Source: Bacillus multifaciens (GTDB lineage: Bacteria > Bacillota > Bacilli > Bacillales > Bacillaceae_G). Taken from it: a stretch of 64,000 nucleotides of DNA. The DNA lies in the NCBI RefSeq assembly GCF_030756675.1, contig NZ_JAVBXD010000018.1, forward strand, positions 1 through 64,000, read 5' to 3'. Position 1 is the stretch's first letter. Every line of letters starts with the position of its first letter. The position numbers and the translations under genes are program-made. The notes under the pieces were generated by a model. It had not been told where the DNA came from. It ran no database searches and saw nothing but the letters and a program-made list of their open reading frames with translations. Shown here in pieces: positions 17,893 to 26,000 of this stretch.

Positions 17893-19008
17893 ATGTCTAC
17901 AATTACTGCGAAAATACAAATCTATGTTTCTGGCAATCAAGATGAAAGCTTAAAGATAACAGCTAACGCTTATCGTAAGGCTTGTAATTGGTTATCAAAA
18001 CATATCTTTGAAACAAAAAATCTAAATCAAATAAACTTGAATAACTTGTATTATTCTAACTTACGAAATCAGTTTGGACTAAAAAGCCAAATGGCTCAAT
18101 CTGTTATGAAAACAGTGATTGCTCGATACAAGTCAGCTAAATCAAATGGACATGAATGGTCTTTAATTGAATTTAAACTTCCAGAATATGACCTTGTTTG
18201 GAATCGTGACTACTCATTAACTCAGAGCCAATTTAGTATAAATACACTTGATGGTCGTCTTAGATTGAATTATGAACGCAAGGCTATGAAAAAATACTTT
18301 AATAATACTTGGAAGTTTGGTACTGCTAAACTTGTGCATAAACATAAAAAATGGTTCTTACACATTCCAATGACAAAAGAATTTACTGAATTAGATTACG
18401 CAGATGTAAACAATATTGTCGGCATTGATTTAGGAATCAACTTTCTTGCTACTACTTATGATAGTCAGGGTAAAACTACTTTCTACAACGGAAATGTTGT
18501 TAAGCATAAGCATGGTAAGTTTAAAGCTACTCGTAAACAGTTGCAAATGCGACAAACACCGTCTGCTCGTAAAAAACTAAAACAAATTGGTTCAAGAGAA
18601 AACCGTTATGTAACTGACGTAAACCATCAAATTACAAAGGCACTCGTTGATAAATACCCTAGAGGTACTATGTTTGTTTTAGAGGACTTAACAGGTGTTC
18701 GTTCCGCAACTGAAAAAGTACGGGTGAAAGACCGCTATGTTTCTGTTTCTTGGGCTTTCTACCAGTTCCGTCAGATGCTGGAATATAAAGCAGAAATGAA
18801 CGGACAGAAGGTAATTGTCGTAGACCCAAAATATACTTCTCAAACCTGCCCTAAATGTGGGCATATCAAGAAAACAAACCGTAATAAGAAATTACACACA
18901 TTCTGTTGTAAAAACTGCCAATACACGTCAAATGATGACCGTATTGGTGCTATGAATCTACACCGTAAAGGGATTGAACATATTGGTGTAGTTACTACAG
19001 GAGTATAG
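17893..19008 (+). CDS. tnpB: TnpB RNA-guided nuclease (IS200/IS605 accessory protein)
   Basis: A protein of about 371 residues, ancestor-type of Cas12. Catalytic RuvC residues look intact: Asp in VGIDLGINFLATTY, Glu in FVLEDLTG and Asp in NDDRIGAMNL. The zinc finger CPKCGH with CCKNC lies between the last two. In characterised systems TnpB uses an omega-RNA from the element's right end to cut DNA carrying a short motif followed by the guide sequence, which preserves the element after excision. I chose the ATG at 17893, spaced 7 bases from GGTGAG, over the GTG at 17884. The protein has full length for the family and no visible stop or frameshift. Confidence 0.92.
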   Translation: MSTITAKIQIYVSGNQDESLKITANAYRKACNWLSKHIFETKNLNQINLNNLYYSNLRNQFGLKSQMAQSVMKTVIARYKSAKSNGHEWSLIEFKLPEYDLVWNRDYSLTQSQFSINTLDGRLRLNYERKAMKKYFNNTWKFGTAKLVHKHKKWFLHIPMTKEFTELDYADVNNIVGIDLGINFLATTYDSQGKTTFYNGNVVKHKHGKFKATRKQLQMRQTPSARKKLKQIGSRENRYVTDVNHQITKALVDKYPRGTMFVLEDLTGVRSATEKVRVKDRYVSVSWAFYQFRQMLEYKAEMNGQKVIVVDPKYTSQTCPKCGHIKKTNRNKKLHTFCCKNCQYTSNDDRIGAMNLHRKGIEHIGVVTTGV

Positions 19009-19207
19009 CTCTTGTAGTAAGGGCGAAGTCAACCGTCCTTATGTTCCACCACACTAAGGTAGGAGAGCGTCGCTCGTTTGCACTACTGGGTAGGAATAAG
19101 CGTAGTTGCTCTCTATGAGGATAGAAGCACTGTCGAACTCCGACAGACGCAACCCGCCACTTCAAACGACCCCTAAGGGTGTTAAGTGGCGGATTGTTGA
19201 CGCGGAT
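18950..19207 (+). ncRNA. Predicted omega-RNA (right-end RNA) of the tnpB element
   Basis: The 200 bases after tnpB are GC-richer than their surroundings and strongly structured. The last stem is CCGCCACTT (19154-19162) with AAGTGGCGG (19184-19192), enclosing a small ACCC/GGGT hairpin. In known TnpB systems the guide RNA overlaps the 3' end of tnpB and ends with a guide of about 16-20 bases copied from host DNA beyond the right end. That guide would start near 19208-19211, in the interrupted acetyltransferase gene. The 5' end given is a guess. Confidence 0.6.
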
Positions 19208-19346
19208 ACCATACTGTATATGTCGCAATTTCTGTATTTGAAGCATATTCAAATACATCAGTTGCATCATCAATTGTTAACGGTCGTAAACGTAATCGTC
19301 CTGTAATAAGTGTTGGATATTTTTCTAAGATATTTTTATAGTCCAT
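19208..19346 (-). pseudogene. GNAT acetyltransferase, N-terminal part
   Basis: Translated from the ATG at 19344-19346, this strand gives MDYKNILEKYPTL, then GRLRLRPLTIDDATD and ASNTEIATYTVW, the standard beginning of RimJ/RimL-type acetyltransferases, open for 46 codons up to the element's right end. AAAGGAAATGACAGGA precedes the ATG. The continuation is at 17235-17690, in the same phase. The gene is inactivated unless the element is excised precisely. Confidence 0.8.
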
Positions 19347-19370
19347 TCCTGTCATTTCCTTTCTACATTT

Positions 19371-20039
19371 CTACTTGAAATGCTGTATAATGACTCCTTT
19401 ACCCTCTTCCACCTCAACCTCTGCAAGTGCCCCGTTTATAAATGTAATTTGCGGGGGCGTATGACCACAGTCTACGTCATAAATAATTGGAATTTGCAGC
19501 TCATCCATAAGTTCTTGGTATACATCTTCAGCGGTATATTCATTCACTGGATAATTCGCAGCACTGCGGCCAAATAAAATACCTGAACAATTTTCAAACC
19601 AACCAGCCAATTTCATTTGAACCAAAGATCGTCGTAAATCAGTAGTCGTTAACTCACAATTTTCAAAGTACCAAATGAACGGATCATCATTACAATATTT
19701 TTTCCGAAAATCTTGTACGTTACCAAATGGTGTGCCAATGAGGTGTCTAATCACATCGATACATCCGCCAAGCAATCGGCCTGTAATGTTCACATTACCA
19801 TTCGAAATTGTTTTCCAATTCGTTTCTTCTGTTAAGTGAAACACACACGGTGATGGATTATTATGTTGCCATTTCGCTTGATATTTCTCTGAAGAATACT
19901 GAATAATTGAATCCCCTGATTCCGTTGATAATACACTTTGCCACATTGCTGTTGTACGATCGGAATATTCGCCTCTTACATCTACAAAATTCGTTCCATG
20001 AGCAGTCGCTATTCCTGTTTTCTGTGAAAATAATTTGAT
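19371..20039 (-). pseudogene. S66 (LD-carboxypeptidase / MccF-like) peptidase, N-terminally truncated
   Basis: About 222 codons of an S66-family serine peptidase remain. GIATAHGTNF marks the middle of the protein, and GRLLGGCIDVIRHLIGT, FIWYFENCE, GILFGRS and DCGHTPPQ follow in the family's order. The complete family has about 300-350 residues; the N-terminal third, including the nucleophile-elbow region, is missing. An in-frame TGA lies at 20040-20042 and no start codon with a ribosome site is present upstream. The missing part is not found beyond the adjacent IS110 element, so this looks like a deletion or rearrangement end. Confidence 0.75.
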
Positions 20040-20073
20040 TCAGGGCACAATTTAGCTTTTTAATAATACATCT

Positions 20074-20106
20074 AGATCTTCTTTTTGTGTGTGAAACACG
20101 CAAAAA
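20074..20106. repeat. Hairpin between the S66 remnant and the IS110 element
   Basis: CTTTTTGTGTGT and ACACGCAAAAAG form a 12-bp stem with one G-U pair. It may end transcription of the transposase on the minus strand or mark the element edge. Confidence 0.35.
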
Positions 20107-20178
20107 GACAATAAGAAAGAAGACTACTGTTCTTTAGATATTTTTTCAGTAGTTGTGTATATGAAATTGGAAACTGGT

Positions 20179-21323
20179 CTATGCTAGTAATTTTGAGTAT
20201 TCAATAAATGCCGTTCGTTGTTTCAATATATGGTATATTACCTTAATTACTTTATGCGCAATGGCGATGATTGCTTTTCTCTTTCCTCTTCGTGCGGCTA
20301 AAGACCAGAATTTTCCTGATAACCATGTTTTCCGCATACGTGAAATGGCCCATGCTACTTCACAAAGTGTTGTTTTGATATGCGGATTTCCTTTTATAGT
20401 CCGGGTGCTTTTTTTTTACCGGCACTTTCATGATTGCCTGGTGATACACCTGCCCAAGAGGATAGATGCTGCGCAGAAGGGAATTGGCTCATTTCGATAC
20501 CAATCTCTGCGATGATACTTGCGACCGTGTTTTTTTTCACACCTGGTATTGTTAATAAAAGTTCCACTTGTTCCTGATACGGAAGTAATAGTTCATCTAT
20601 TCTTGCTTCTAATTGTTCAATAGCTTGTTCGAGAAATAAGATGTGATTCCATGAATGCCGAATTAAGAAAATTTGATGTTCGTTTAATGTGCCGAATAAG
20701 GAATCTGAAATATCTTGGGCTTTTGGCATCATTTTTGTGTGAATGGTCTCTTCGACATCTTGTAAATTCACGTATCCCTGTTCTACAAGACGAGTTAATA
20801 ATTTTCGTCCGGATACGCCAAATACATCAGAAATAACAGATCCTAACTTAATATTAGAACACTCTAATGTTTTTTGGATTCTGTTTTTTTCCGCTGTCAT
20901 ATCACCGATTACTTTTTTTCGGCGACGAGTCAAATCACGAAGTTCCCGAATATCCGCTGGTGGAACAAAACTCTTTTCAATCAATCCATATCGAAGAAGT
21001 TTGGCAATCCATTCCGCATCAGCTACATCTGTTTTTCGTCCAGGAACATTCTTAATTCGTTGTGCATTGGCAAGGGTAATATCAAAAAAGTCTTCTATAA
21101 TATTGTAGACCGGTTTCCAATATACACCTGTGCTCTCCATCGCAATATGAGTAATACCAAGAGATTCTAACCACCGAAGCATGTCAAAAAGATTCTTTGT
21201 CATTGTAGGAAATGTACGGACTTCCTTTATAAGGGTTTCGTCCGATGAACCAATTAAAATACAAACAACTATCTCTTTTTGATGTACATCTAGACCTGCG
21301 CAATGTGTGTGTAATGTATCCAT
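20179..21323 (-). pseudogene. IS110-family transposase with a -1 shift at a run of nine A
   Basis: The first frame gives 309 residues with the DEDD RuvC-like domain: GLDVHQKE, MESTGVYWKP and GRKTDVADAEWIAKLL supply the acidic residues. The Transposase_20 domain begins at LLTIPGVKKNTVASI and reaches GNHESAGKKK, then the frame stops. Shifting by -1 at the A run (20409-20417) continues with STRTIKGNPHIK, AISRMRK and AARRGKRKAIIAIAHK to a TAG at 20179-20181, the normal C-terminus. The gene is thus either broken by a one-base deletion, uses frameshifting or transcript slippage, or contains a homopolymer sequencing error. Confidence 0.85.
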
Positions 21324-21540
21324 AATATATCCTCCCTAAATTGAAATGAGATGGATAGTAGAGAGAAACGGAAAATCAACATTTTTCTGTACGTGATCAG
21401 ACGAAGGATCTTCTGTCAACAAAGGGATGTGCACCAATCTCTCTCTTACAGTTTTTAGGTCAGGGTTTTACCCACCATAAAGAAATACGTACTCGGCTAT
21501 CCATCATTACTATTCAGTATAGAAAGGTTTTAGGTGTGAT
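21324..21540 (-). ncRNA. Probable bridge-RNA region of the IS110 element
   Basis: The region upstream of the transposase start is non-coding in all frames and about the length of the bridge-RNA-bearing left end of IS110-group elements. I see no confirmed target- or donor-binding loops by eye, so this rests on position and family knowledge. Confidence 0.4.
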
Positions 21541-21549
21541 AAACCCATT

Positions 21550-21752
21550 TTCATGTAAGGGATGTGAGTGCAAAATCATGGATGTTTTTAGGGAAGGGCG
21601 AAAGCTTCTGGCCATGCATAGAAGCGGTCAGGTCCTTTTCCCTGCCACATGCAAAGTTTAAAACAAAGAGAGAAAGCACGTAGCGGGCACGTTTTGTTCT
21701 ACGCGGCAACGACTGAGATGTTAAAAAATCAAAGTGGATATACATAGAAAAG
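21550..21752 (-). repeat. MITE-like repeat, copy D (inverted orientation)
   Basis: Blocks of the family appear in reverse complement: CTGGCCATGCATAGAAGCGGTCAG, then CTGCCACATGC, AAACAAAGAGAGAAAGC, GCAACGACTGAGATGTTAAA, and an end ATATACATAGAA. It lies between the IS110 element and the ctpB terminator. Confidence 0.6.
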
Positions 21753-21778
21753 CTGCCGGGGGTTGCCCGGCAGCTTTT
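21748..21778 (-). terminator. ctpB terminator
   Basis: AAAAGCTGCCGGG pairs perfectly over 13 bp with CCCGGCAGCTTTT around a 5-base loop just after the ctpB stop on the minus strand, followed there by TTTTC. Confidence 0.85.
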
Positions 21779-21779
21779 C

Positions 21780-23210
21780 TTATTTCGCCATTAATTTCAG
21801 TGCTGTTTGAAGTTGCATATCGTTTTCACCAGAACGGATTTTTTCAACAATTTTATTCTGGATTGCCTCTGCAGTCTTTTTATCAAGCTTACCCGTTGCA
21901 TCCATACTGCTTGCATTTTGGAATGCTTTCACAGCTGCTTCTGTTTCTTTACTAAAATAGCCATCTTCACGACCTGGCTCATAGCCAAGACTCTTTAACA
22001 TCTCTTGTGCATGCTTCACTTGCTCATCGTTATCATTATAAGACAACGTTTTTTCAATTTGAATTGGCGTTGCGTAGTAGTAATCTGGTTGCTTCACTTC
22101 AACCGTCGGCTCAATTCCTTTTTTATGAATCCAATTGCCTTCTGGTGTTAGCCATTTAAACATTGTCAGTTTAATATTGCTGCCATCTGTAAACGGTACA
22201 GCTTGCTGAACAGTACCTTTTCCAAATGTTTTCTCACCAATAAGAGGATAGCCTTCTCCTTCTTTCAACGCTCCCGCTAAAATTTCAGAAGCAGAGGCAC
22301 TACCTTTATCAACTAATACAGAGATTGGATACGGTTTTCTTTCTTTTAACGATGTGTAGAACTTTTGCTTCTCGCCATTTCGCTGTTCGACTTGAAGCAT
22401 TGGTTTTCTATCTGTCATAATTTCTTTTAAAATGTCTTCAACACTTGTTAAATAGCCGCCTGGATTTCCGCGCACATCAATAACAAGCCCTTGTATATTT
22501 TTCTTTTCAAGCTCTTTCAACTGATCTTTAAATTCTTTCGCTGTTTTTTCAGAGAATGATGTAATTTGTATATATCCAATATCCTTTCCATTCTCTTTCT
22601 TCACAGAACTAAATACAGTGAAAATCGGAATTTTATCACGCTTAATTTTAAATGTTAGCGGATCAGTAACTCCTGAACGCTTCACTTCAAGCGTAACTGT
22701 TGTCCCTTTTTTTCCGCGAATCTTCATAACTGCTTCCTCGCGGGATAAGTCTTTCACACCATTCCCATCAACTGTTAAAATTTGATCGTTCGGTTTCAGA
22801 CCTGCTTTTTCCGCCGGAGAATCTTTAATCGGTGAAACAATGATTAATTTCTCATCCGTTTTATTTACTTCAGCACCAATTCCTTCTAGCTCTGGATCAA
22901 GCGATTGCTCAAATTGCGTCGCTGTTTTCTTATCCATGTATGTAGAATATGGGTCTTTCAGCGTTGCCAGCATCCCTTGAATAGCTCCTTCAACTAGCTT
23001 GTCATCCTTCACTTCCTCAACATAACGTGAATCAATTAATGCATACGCTTCGCGAATTTTGTCCAAATCCTCTTGTTTTACATTGGCACTTTTCCCTGTA
23101 ATAGATTGCGCCATATAAGGGCCGCCAAGCCAATATATACCCGCAAACATTCCGCCAGCGCCAATGAAAAACGCTACAACCATCCCTATAATCGCAACTC
23201 TACGTTTCAA
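21780..23210 (-). CDS. ctpB: S41 family C-terminal processing peptidase, CtpB-like
   Basis: About 476 residues: one N-terminal membrane segment, a PDZ domain with GIGAEVNKTDEKL and AGLKPNDQILTVDG, the protease core with GLVIDVRGNPGG and the catalytic serine in KGSASASEILAGALKE, the lysine in GKTFGKGTVQ, and a C-terminal peptidoglycan-binding domain (LKSLGYEPGREDGYFSKETEAA). In B. subtilis CtpB cuts SpoIVFA in the sigma-K checkpoint and lies beside ftsEX; the same position here supports the name. The frame opens at a GTG (23234) without a ribosome site. I prefer TTG at 23210, which has AAAGGGGA 8 bases upstream. Confidence 0.9.
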   Translation of the reverse strand: MKRRVAIIGMVVAFFIGAGGMFAGIYWLGGPYMAQSITGKSANVKQEDLDKIREAYALIDSRYVEEVKDDKLVEGAIQGMLATLKDPYSTYMDKKTATQFEQSLDPELEGIGAEVNKTDEKLIIVSPIKDSPAEKAGLKPNDQILTVDGNGVKDLSREEAVMKIRGKKGTTVTLEVKRSGVTDPLTFKIKRDKIPIFTVFSSVKKENGKDIGYIQITSFSEKTAKEFKDQLKELEKKNIQGLVIDVRGNPGGYLTSVEDILKEIMTDRKPMLQVEQRNGEKQKFYTSLKERKPYPISVLVDKGSASASEILAGALKEGEGYPLIGEKTFGKGTVQQAVPFTDGSNIKLTMFKWLTPEGNWIHKKGIEPTVEVKQPDYYYATPIQIEKTLSYNDNDEQVKHAQEMLKSLGYEPGREDGYFSKETEAAVKAFQNASSMDATGKLDKKTAEAIQNKIVEKIRSGENDMQLQTALKLMAK

Positions 23211-23248
23211 TGCGGAATTCCCCTTTCCGAACACACAATGGTGTATGA

Positions 23249-23277
23249 AAAGGCATCACACACTGTGCGATGCCTTT
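23249..23277 (-). terminator. Terminator after ftsX
   Basis: AAAGGCATC pairs with GATGCCTTT (9 bp, 11-base loop), followed on the minus strand by TTTTC. It separates ftsEX from ctpB. Confidence 0.65.
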
Positions 23278-23332
23278 AACTATTTCTACTATATGATAAG
23301 CTTGTACGAAATATGTTTGCAACTTTTTACAC

Positions 23333-24226
23333 TTATATTTTTAAGAAACGACGGATTGACATAACGCTTCCCCACATACCAATTAATGCACCAATTAGCA
23401 TTAATAATCCCGATAGTTCAAAAACGAACGGGCTGTATGGAAGCAACTCAAAAATTGTTCCTGCAAATTTCTCATTAAACATAGCTTGAATTGAATTATA
23501 TGAAATCAGAATCATAATGATCGGAATGATTGAACCTAGTACACCTAGGAATAATCCTTCTAATAAGAATGGCCAACGAATAAACCAGTTTGTTGCCCCA
23601 ACAAGTTTCATAATTTCAATTTCAGTGCTTCGTGCATAGATTGTAATTTTAATTGTATTAGAGATTAAGAACATCGCTGTGAATAATAGACCAGCAATTA
23701 AGATAATCCCAATATTACGGCCAGTTTTTACTGTTTCAAATAGTTTTTCTACTTCACCTTGTCCGTATTGTACCTTATTTACAAATTGCATTTTTGCAAT
23801 TTTCTTTGCAATAGTAGCTGTATCAGTTGGTTCTTTCGCTTTTACAACATATACGTCTTTTAACGGGTTATCTTGCTCAAATAGCTCGAATGTTTTCCCG
23901 CTATCGCCTAAACTTTTAATCAATTTTTTTAGTTCTTCGTCTTTAGAAGAATATTTAACAGAATCGACTTTCGAAATCTTTGTAATATCTTCTTTTAATT
24001 TCTTTTGATCCTCTTTCTTAGCTGCTGGATCAATGTGTACACGAATTTCTACATCTTGCTCTACTTTCGTCGCAACATGGTTCATATTCATAATCGCTGT
24101 TAAAAAGACACCTACAAGTAGTAATGTAACTGTTACTGCACTTACAGAGGCAAATGTCATCCATCCGTTACGGGATAAATTTTTGACACCTTCTCGTAAA
24201 TGGCGACTAAGGGTTTTAGTCTTCAT
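23333..24226 (-). CDS. ftsX: Cell-division ABC transporter permease FtsX
   Basis: A 297-residue membrane protein with four transmembrane segments (near residues 23-43, 170-195, 223-248 and 265-290) and a large extracellular loop after the first. With FtsE it controls CwlO-type peptidoglycan hydrolases at the surface and, in B. subtilis, the start of sporulation. The start ATG overlaps the ftsE end by 11 bases, and GGAGG sits 8 bases before it, so the two are translationally coupled. The 18 extra upstream codons of the open frame lie inside ftsE. A CwlO-like gene, the likely target, is at 36.8 kb. Confidence 0.95.
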   Translation of the reverse strand: MKTKTLSRHLREGVKNLSRNGWMTFASVSAVTVTLLLVGVFLTAIMNMNHVATKVEQDVEIRVHIDPAAKKEDQKKLKEDITKISKVDSVKYSSKDEELKKLIKSLGDSGKTFELFEQDNPLKDVYVVKAKEPTDTATIAKKIAKMQFVNKVQYGQGEVEKLFETVKTGRNIGIILIAGLLFTAMFLISNTIKITIYARSTEIEIMKLVGATNWFIRWPFLLEGLFLGVLGSIIPIIMILISYNSIQAMFNEKFAGTIFELLPYSPFVFELSGLLMLIGALIGMWGSVMSIRRFLKI

Positions 24227-24902
24227 ATCCGTATCCTCCCTCAATCTCGTCTCGAACAATTTTTCCACCTTCAATTGCAATTACACGATGACGAATTGTA
24301 TTTACAATATCCGCATTATGCGTCGCCATAATAATCGTTGTACCGCGATCATTAATGCGCTTAAAAATATTCATAATATCCATCGCTGTATCCATATCAA
24401 GGTTACCTGTTGGTTCATCGGCAATTACAACTTTCGGACGATTCACGATTGCTCTTGCAATTGCAATACGTTGTTGTTCCCCACCAGAAAGCTCACTTGG
24501 CAATGAACCGGCACGATCTTCAAGACCTACCAGACTTAATACTTCCGTAACGCGCTCACGAATCACGTCTCGGTCTTCTTCGATAACTTCTAAAGCAAAT
24601 GCAACATTTTCATATACAGTTAACTTCGGAAGTAACTTAAAATCTTGGAAAATTACGCCTAGCTGACGACGGAAATACGGTACGTCACGCTCTGCTAAAG
24701 ATTCAATTACTAAACCATTTACATTAATAGATCCTGTAGTTGGTTTTTCTTCACGATACATCATTTTAATAAATGTAGATTTCCCGGCTCCACTCGGTCC
24801 TACTACATATACGAATTCGCCTTGCTTAATTTTTACTGTGAGTCCATTAACGGCTTTCATGCCATTTGGATACTCCTTATAAACATTCGTCATTGTTATC
24901 AT
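24216..24902 (-). CDS. ftsE: Cell-division ABC transporter ATPase FtsE
   Basis: A 228-residue ABC ATPase: Walker A GPSGAGKST, signature LSGGEQQR, Walker B VVIADEPTGNLD and the switch histidine in IMATHN. The size and the pairing with FtsX are diagnostic. It is the first gene of the ftsE-ftsX operon. The 300 bases upstream to 25204 contain an 11-bp hairpin for the next gene but no promoter that I can assign with confidence. Confidence 0.96.
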   Translation of the reverse strand: MITMTNVYKEYPNGMKAVNGLTVKIKQGEFVYVVGPSGAGKSTFIKMMYREEKPTTGSINVNGLVIESLAERDVPYFRRQLGVIFQDFKLLPKLTVYENVAFALEVIEEDRDVIRERVTEVLSLVGLEDRAGSLPSELSGGEQQRIAIARAIVNRPKVVIADEPTGNLDMDTAMDIMNIFKRINDRGTTIIMATHNADIVNTIRHRVIAIEGGKIVRDEIEGGYGYED

Positions 24903-25150
24903 TATTTATCACCCAATACTAATGATTTTTTCGACACTTTTTATTCTTCGATGTTTAACTATAATTGCTAAAATCTTCGGTCGTTTTCTACGTTTTTCAC
25001 TATTTCAACTTCTAAATATGTAAAACTTTTTCTGCAAAATTCTACAAAAAGGCACTACGCCCTACATTGTACCATTATTCGCTTTTAAATTCGGATACAA
25101 GTTTGTTACAGTTATGTTACACGGTACGAAATATACGACATAACCCAAAT

Positions 25151-25189
25151 AAATAAGACCTCCTGTTGTCACACAATAAGGTCTTATTT
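25151..25189 (-). terminator. Probable terminator downstream of cccB and its repeats
   Basis: AAATAAGACCT pairs perfectly (11 bp) with AGGTCTTATTT. On the minus strand it lies between the cccB 3' repeat region and ftsE, and is followed by TTATTT. Confidence 0.6.
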
Positions 25190-25204
25190 GTTGATATTTC
25201 ATGA

Positions 25205-25485
25205 TGAGATTCTGAGTAAGTCGGCTCCGCTTTTCTTTCTTGTCTAGCTCTGCCTCCTAGGCCCTCATGTCTAAGAACCTTCCACACGAGAAGGTAAAAA
25301 GCACCTTCTGTGTGAAAGAACCTTAGCCACCAGGCCTGAACAGTCGGCTCCGCTTTTCTATTTTGTCCAGCTCCTGCGGCTAGAATGGTCGGTGGCTTCG
25401 CGCCTTCCTCCGAGGCACAATACGCCTCTCTGTCAGGAGCTCCATCCCCCTCCCATTCTGAACGAGCCGCTTCCGCTTTTCTATT
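25205..25485 (-). repeat. GTCGGCTCCGCTTTTCT repeat family, two copies in tandem
   Basis: The block GTCGGCTCCGCTTTTCT occurs near 25218 and again near 25345, each followed by TTGTC(C/T)AGCTC. The second copy continues with GCGGCTAGAATGG, and ends in CATTCTGAACGAGCCGC and TTCCGCTTTTCTATTT. The GCGGCTAGAAT and ATTCTGAACGAGCCGC parts can form a long hairpin. It directly follows the cccB stop on the minus strand. A third copy follows secA at 27797. Confidence 0.65.
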
Positions 25486-25815
25486 TTACTTCTTCTCAGC
25501 TAGCCATTCTGCTACTTTTTTCGCATCTTCGCCTTGGATTAGACCAGCTGGCATAGCGCCGCGGCCTTTCGTGATAATTTTTTCAATATCTTCTTTCCCG
25601 TACTTTCCGCCTACTTTTTCTAATGCTGGTCCAGATAATCCTTGTAAGTCATTACCGTGGCAACCTGCACAGCTTTTTTGAAATACTTTCTCAGCGCTAT
25701 CAGCACTTGCTCCTTGGCCGGGGCTAGAAGGTTTACTTTCTTCTTTTTTTCCACATGCTCCTACTGTAAGGGCTAACGATGCGCCTAATACAATCGTCAA
25801 TAACTTCTTTTTCAT
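25486..25815 (-). CDS. cccB: Cytochrome c551, membrane-anchored lipoprotein
   Basis: A 109-residue lipoprotein cytochrome. The signal peptide ends in the lipobox VGAC (Cys21), a Lys/Ser/Gly-rich spacer follows, and the haem site is CAGCH with the methionine ligand in GAMPAG. It carries electrons outside the membrane to cytochrome c oxidases. The size and the position between ftsE and prfB match cccB of B. subtilis. GGGAGCG precedes the ATG. Confidence 0.92.
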   Translation of the reverse strand: MKKKLLTIVLGASLALTVGACGKKEESKPSSPGQGASADSAEKVFQKSCAGCHGNDLQGLSGPALEKVGGKYGKEDIEKIITKGRGAMPAGLIQGEDAKKVAEWLAEKK

Positions 25816-26000
25816 CTATATCGCTCCCTACTATGAATTGACCTCTCAATAGCATTATAATGATTTTCCTGAAATTTCAAAACTTACCTGATCACCCGAT
25901 ATTCCCTTGAATTAGGGTAGTCTCTTGCAGGCTCAAGGCTTTTCAGTAATTGTTTCAATTTCGTGAACAAATGATAGGATACAAAAAATAAAAGTTTTCC

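Larger units (their letters stand above)
17690..19207 (+). mobile_element. IS200/IS605-type element carrying tnpB only
   Basis: The element holds a tnpB gene without a Y1 tnpA transposase. A left-end hairpin (TATGGTAC with GTACCATA, 17752-17787) lies upstream, and a structured non-coding right end of about 200 bases lies downstream of tnpB, ending near 19207. It interrupts an acetyltransferase gene whose two halves flank it. Movement would need TnpA from another copy. Boundaries are approximate; elements of this kind make no target duplication, so they cannot be read from direct repeats. Confidence 0.75.
20100..21540 (-). mobile_element. IS110-family insertion sequence (DEDD recombinase)
   Basis: The element consists of one transposase gene, frameshifted here, preceded by about 200 bases of non-coding DNA on its 5' side (21324-21540). 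That is where IS110-group elements encode their bridge RNA. Outer limits are estimates: the 3' side from the end of S66 similarity near 20040 and the start of transposase similarity at 20179, the 5' side from the start of a MITE-like repeat near 21550. IS110 elements lack the long terminal inverted repeats that would define the ends. Confidence 0.75.

Noticed and set aside
17679-19210. GGATACC at both 17679-17685 and 19204-19210, as a possible target duplication of the tnpB element
   Set aside because: IS200/IS605-type elements make no target duplication, and joining the two copies puts the acetyltransferase halves out of frame.
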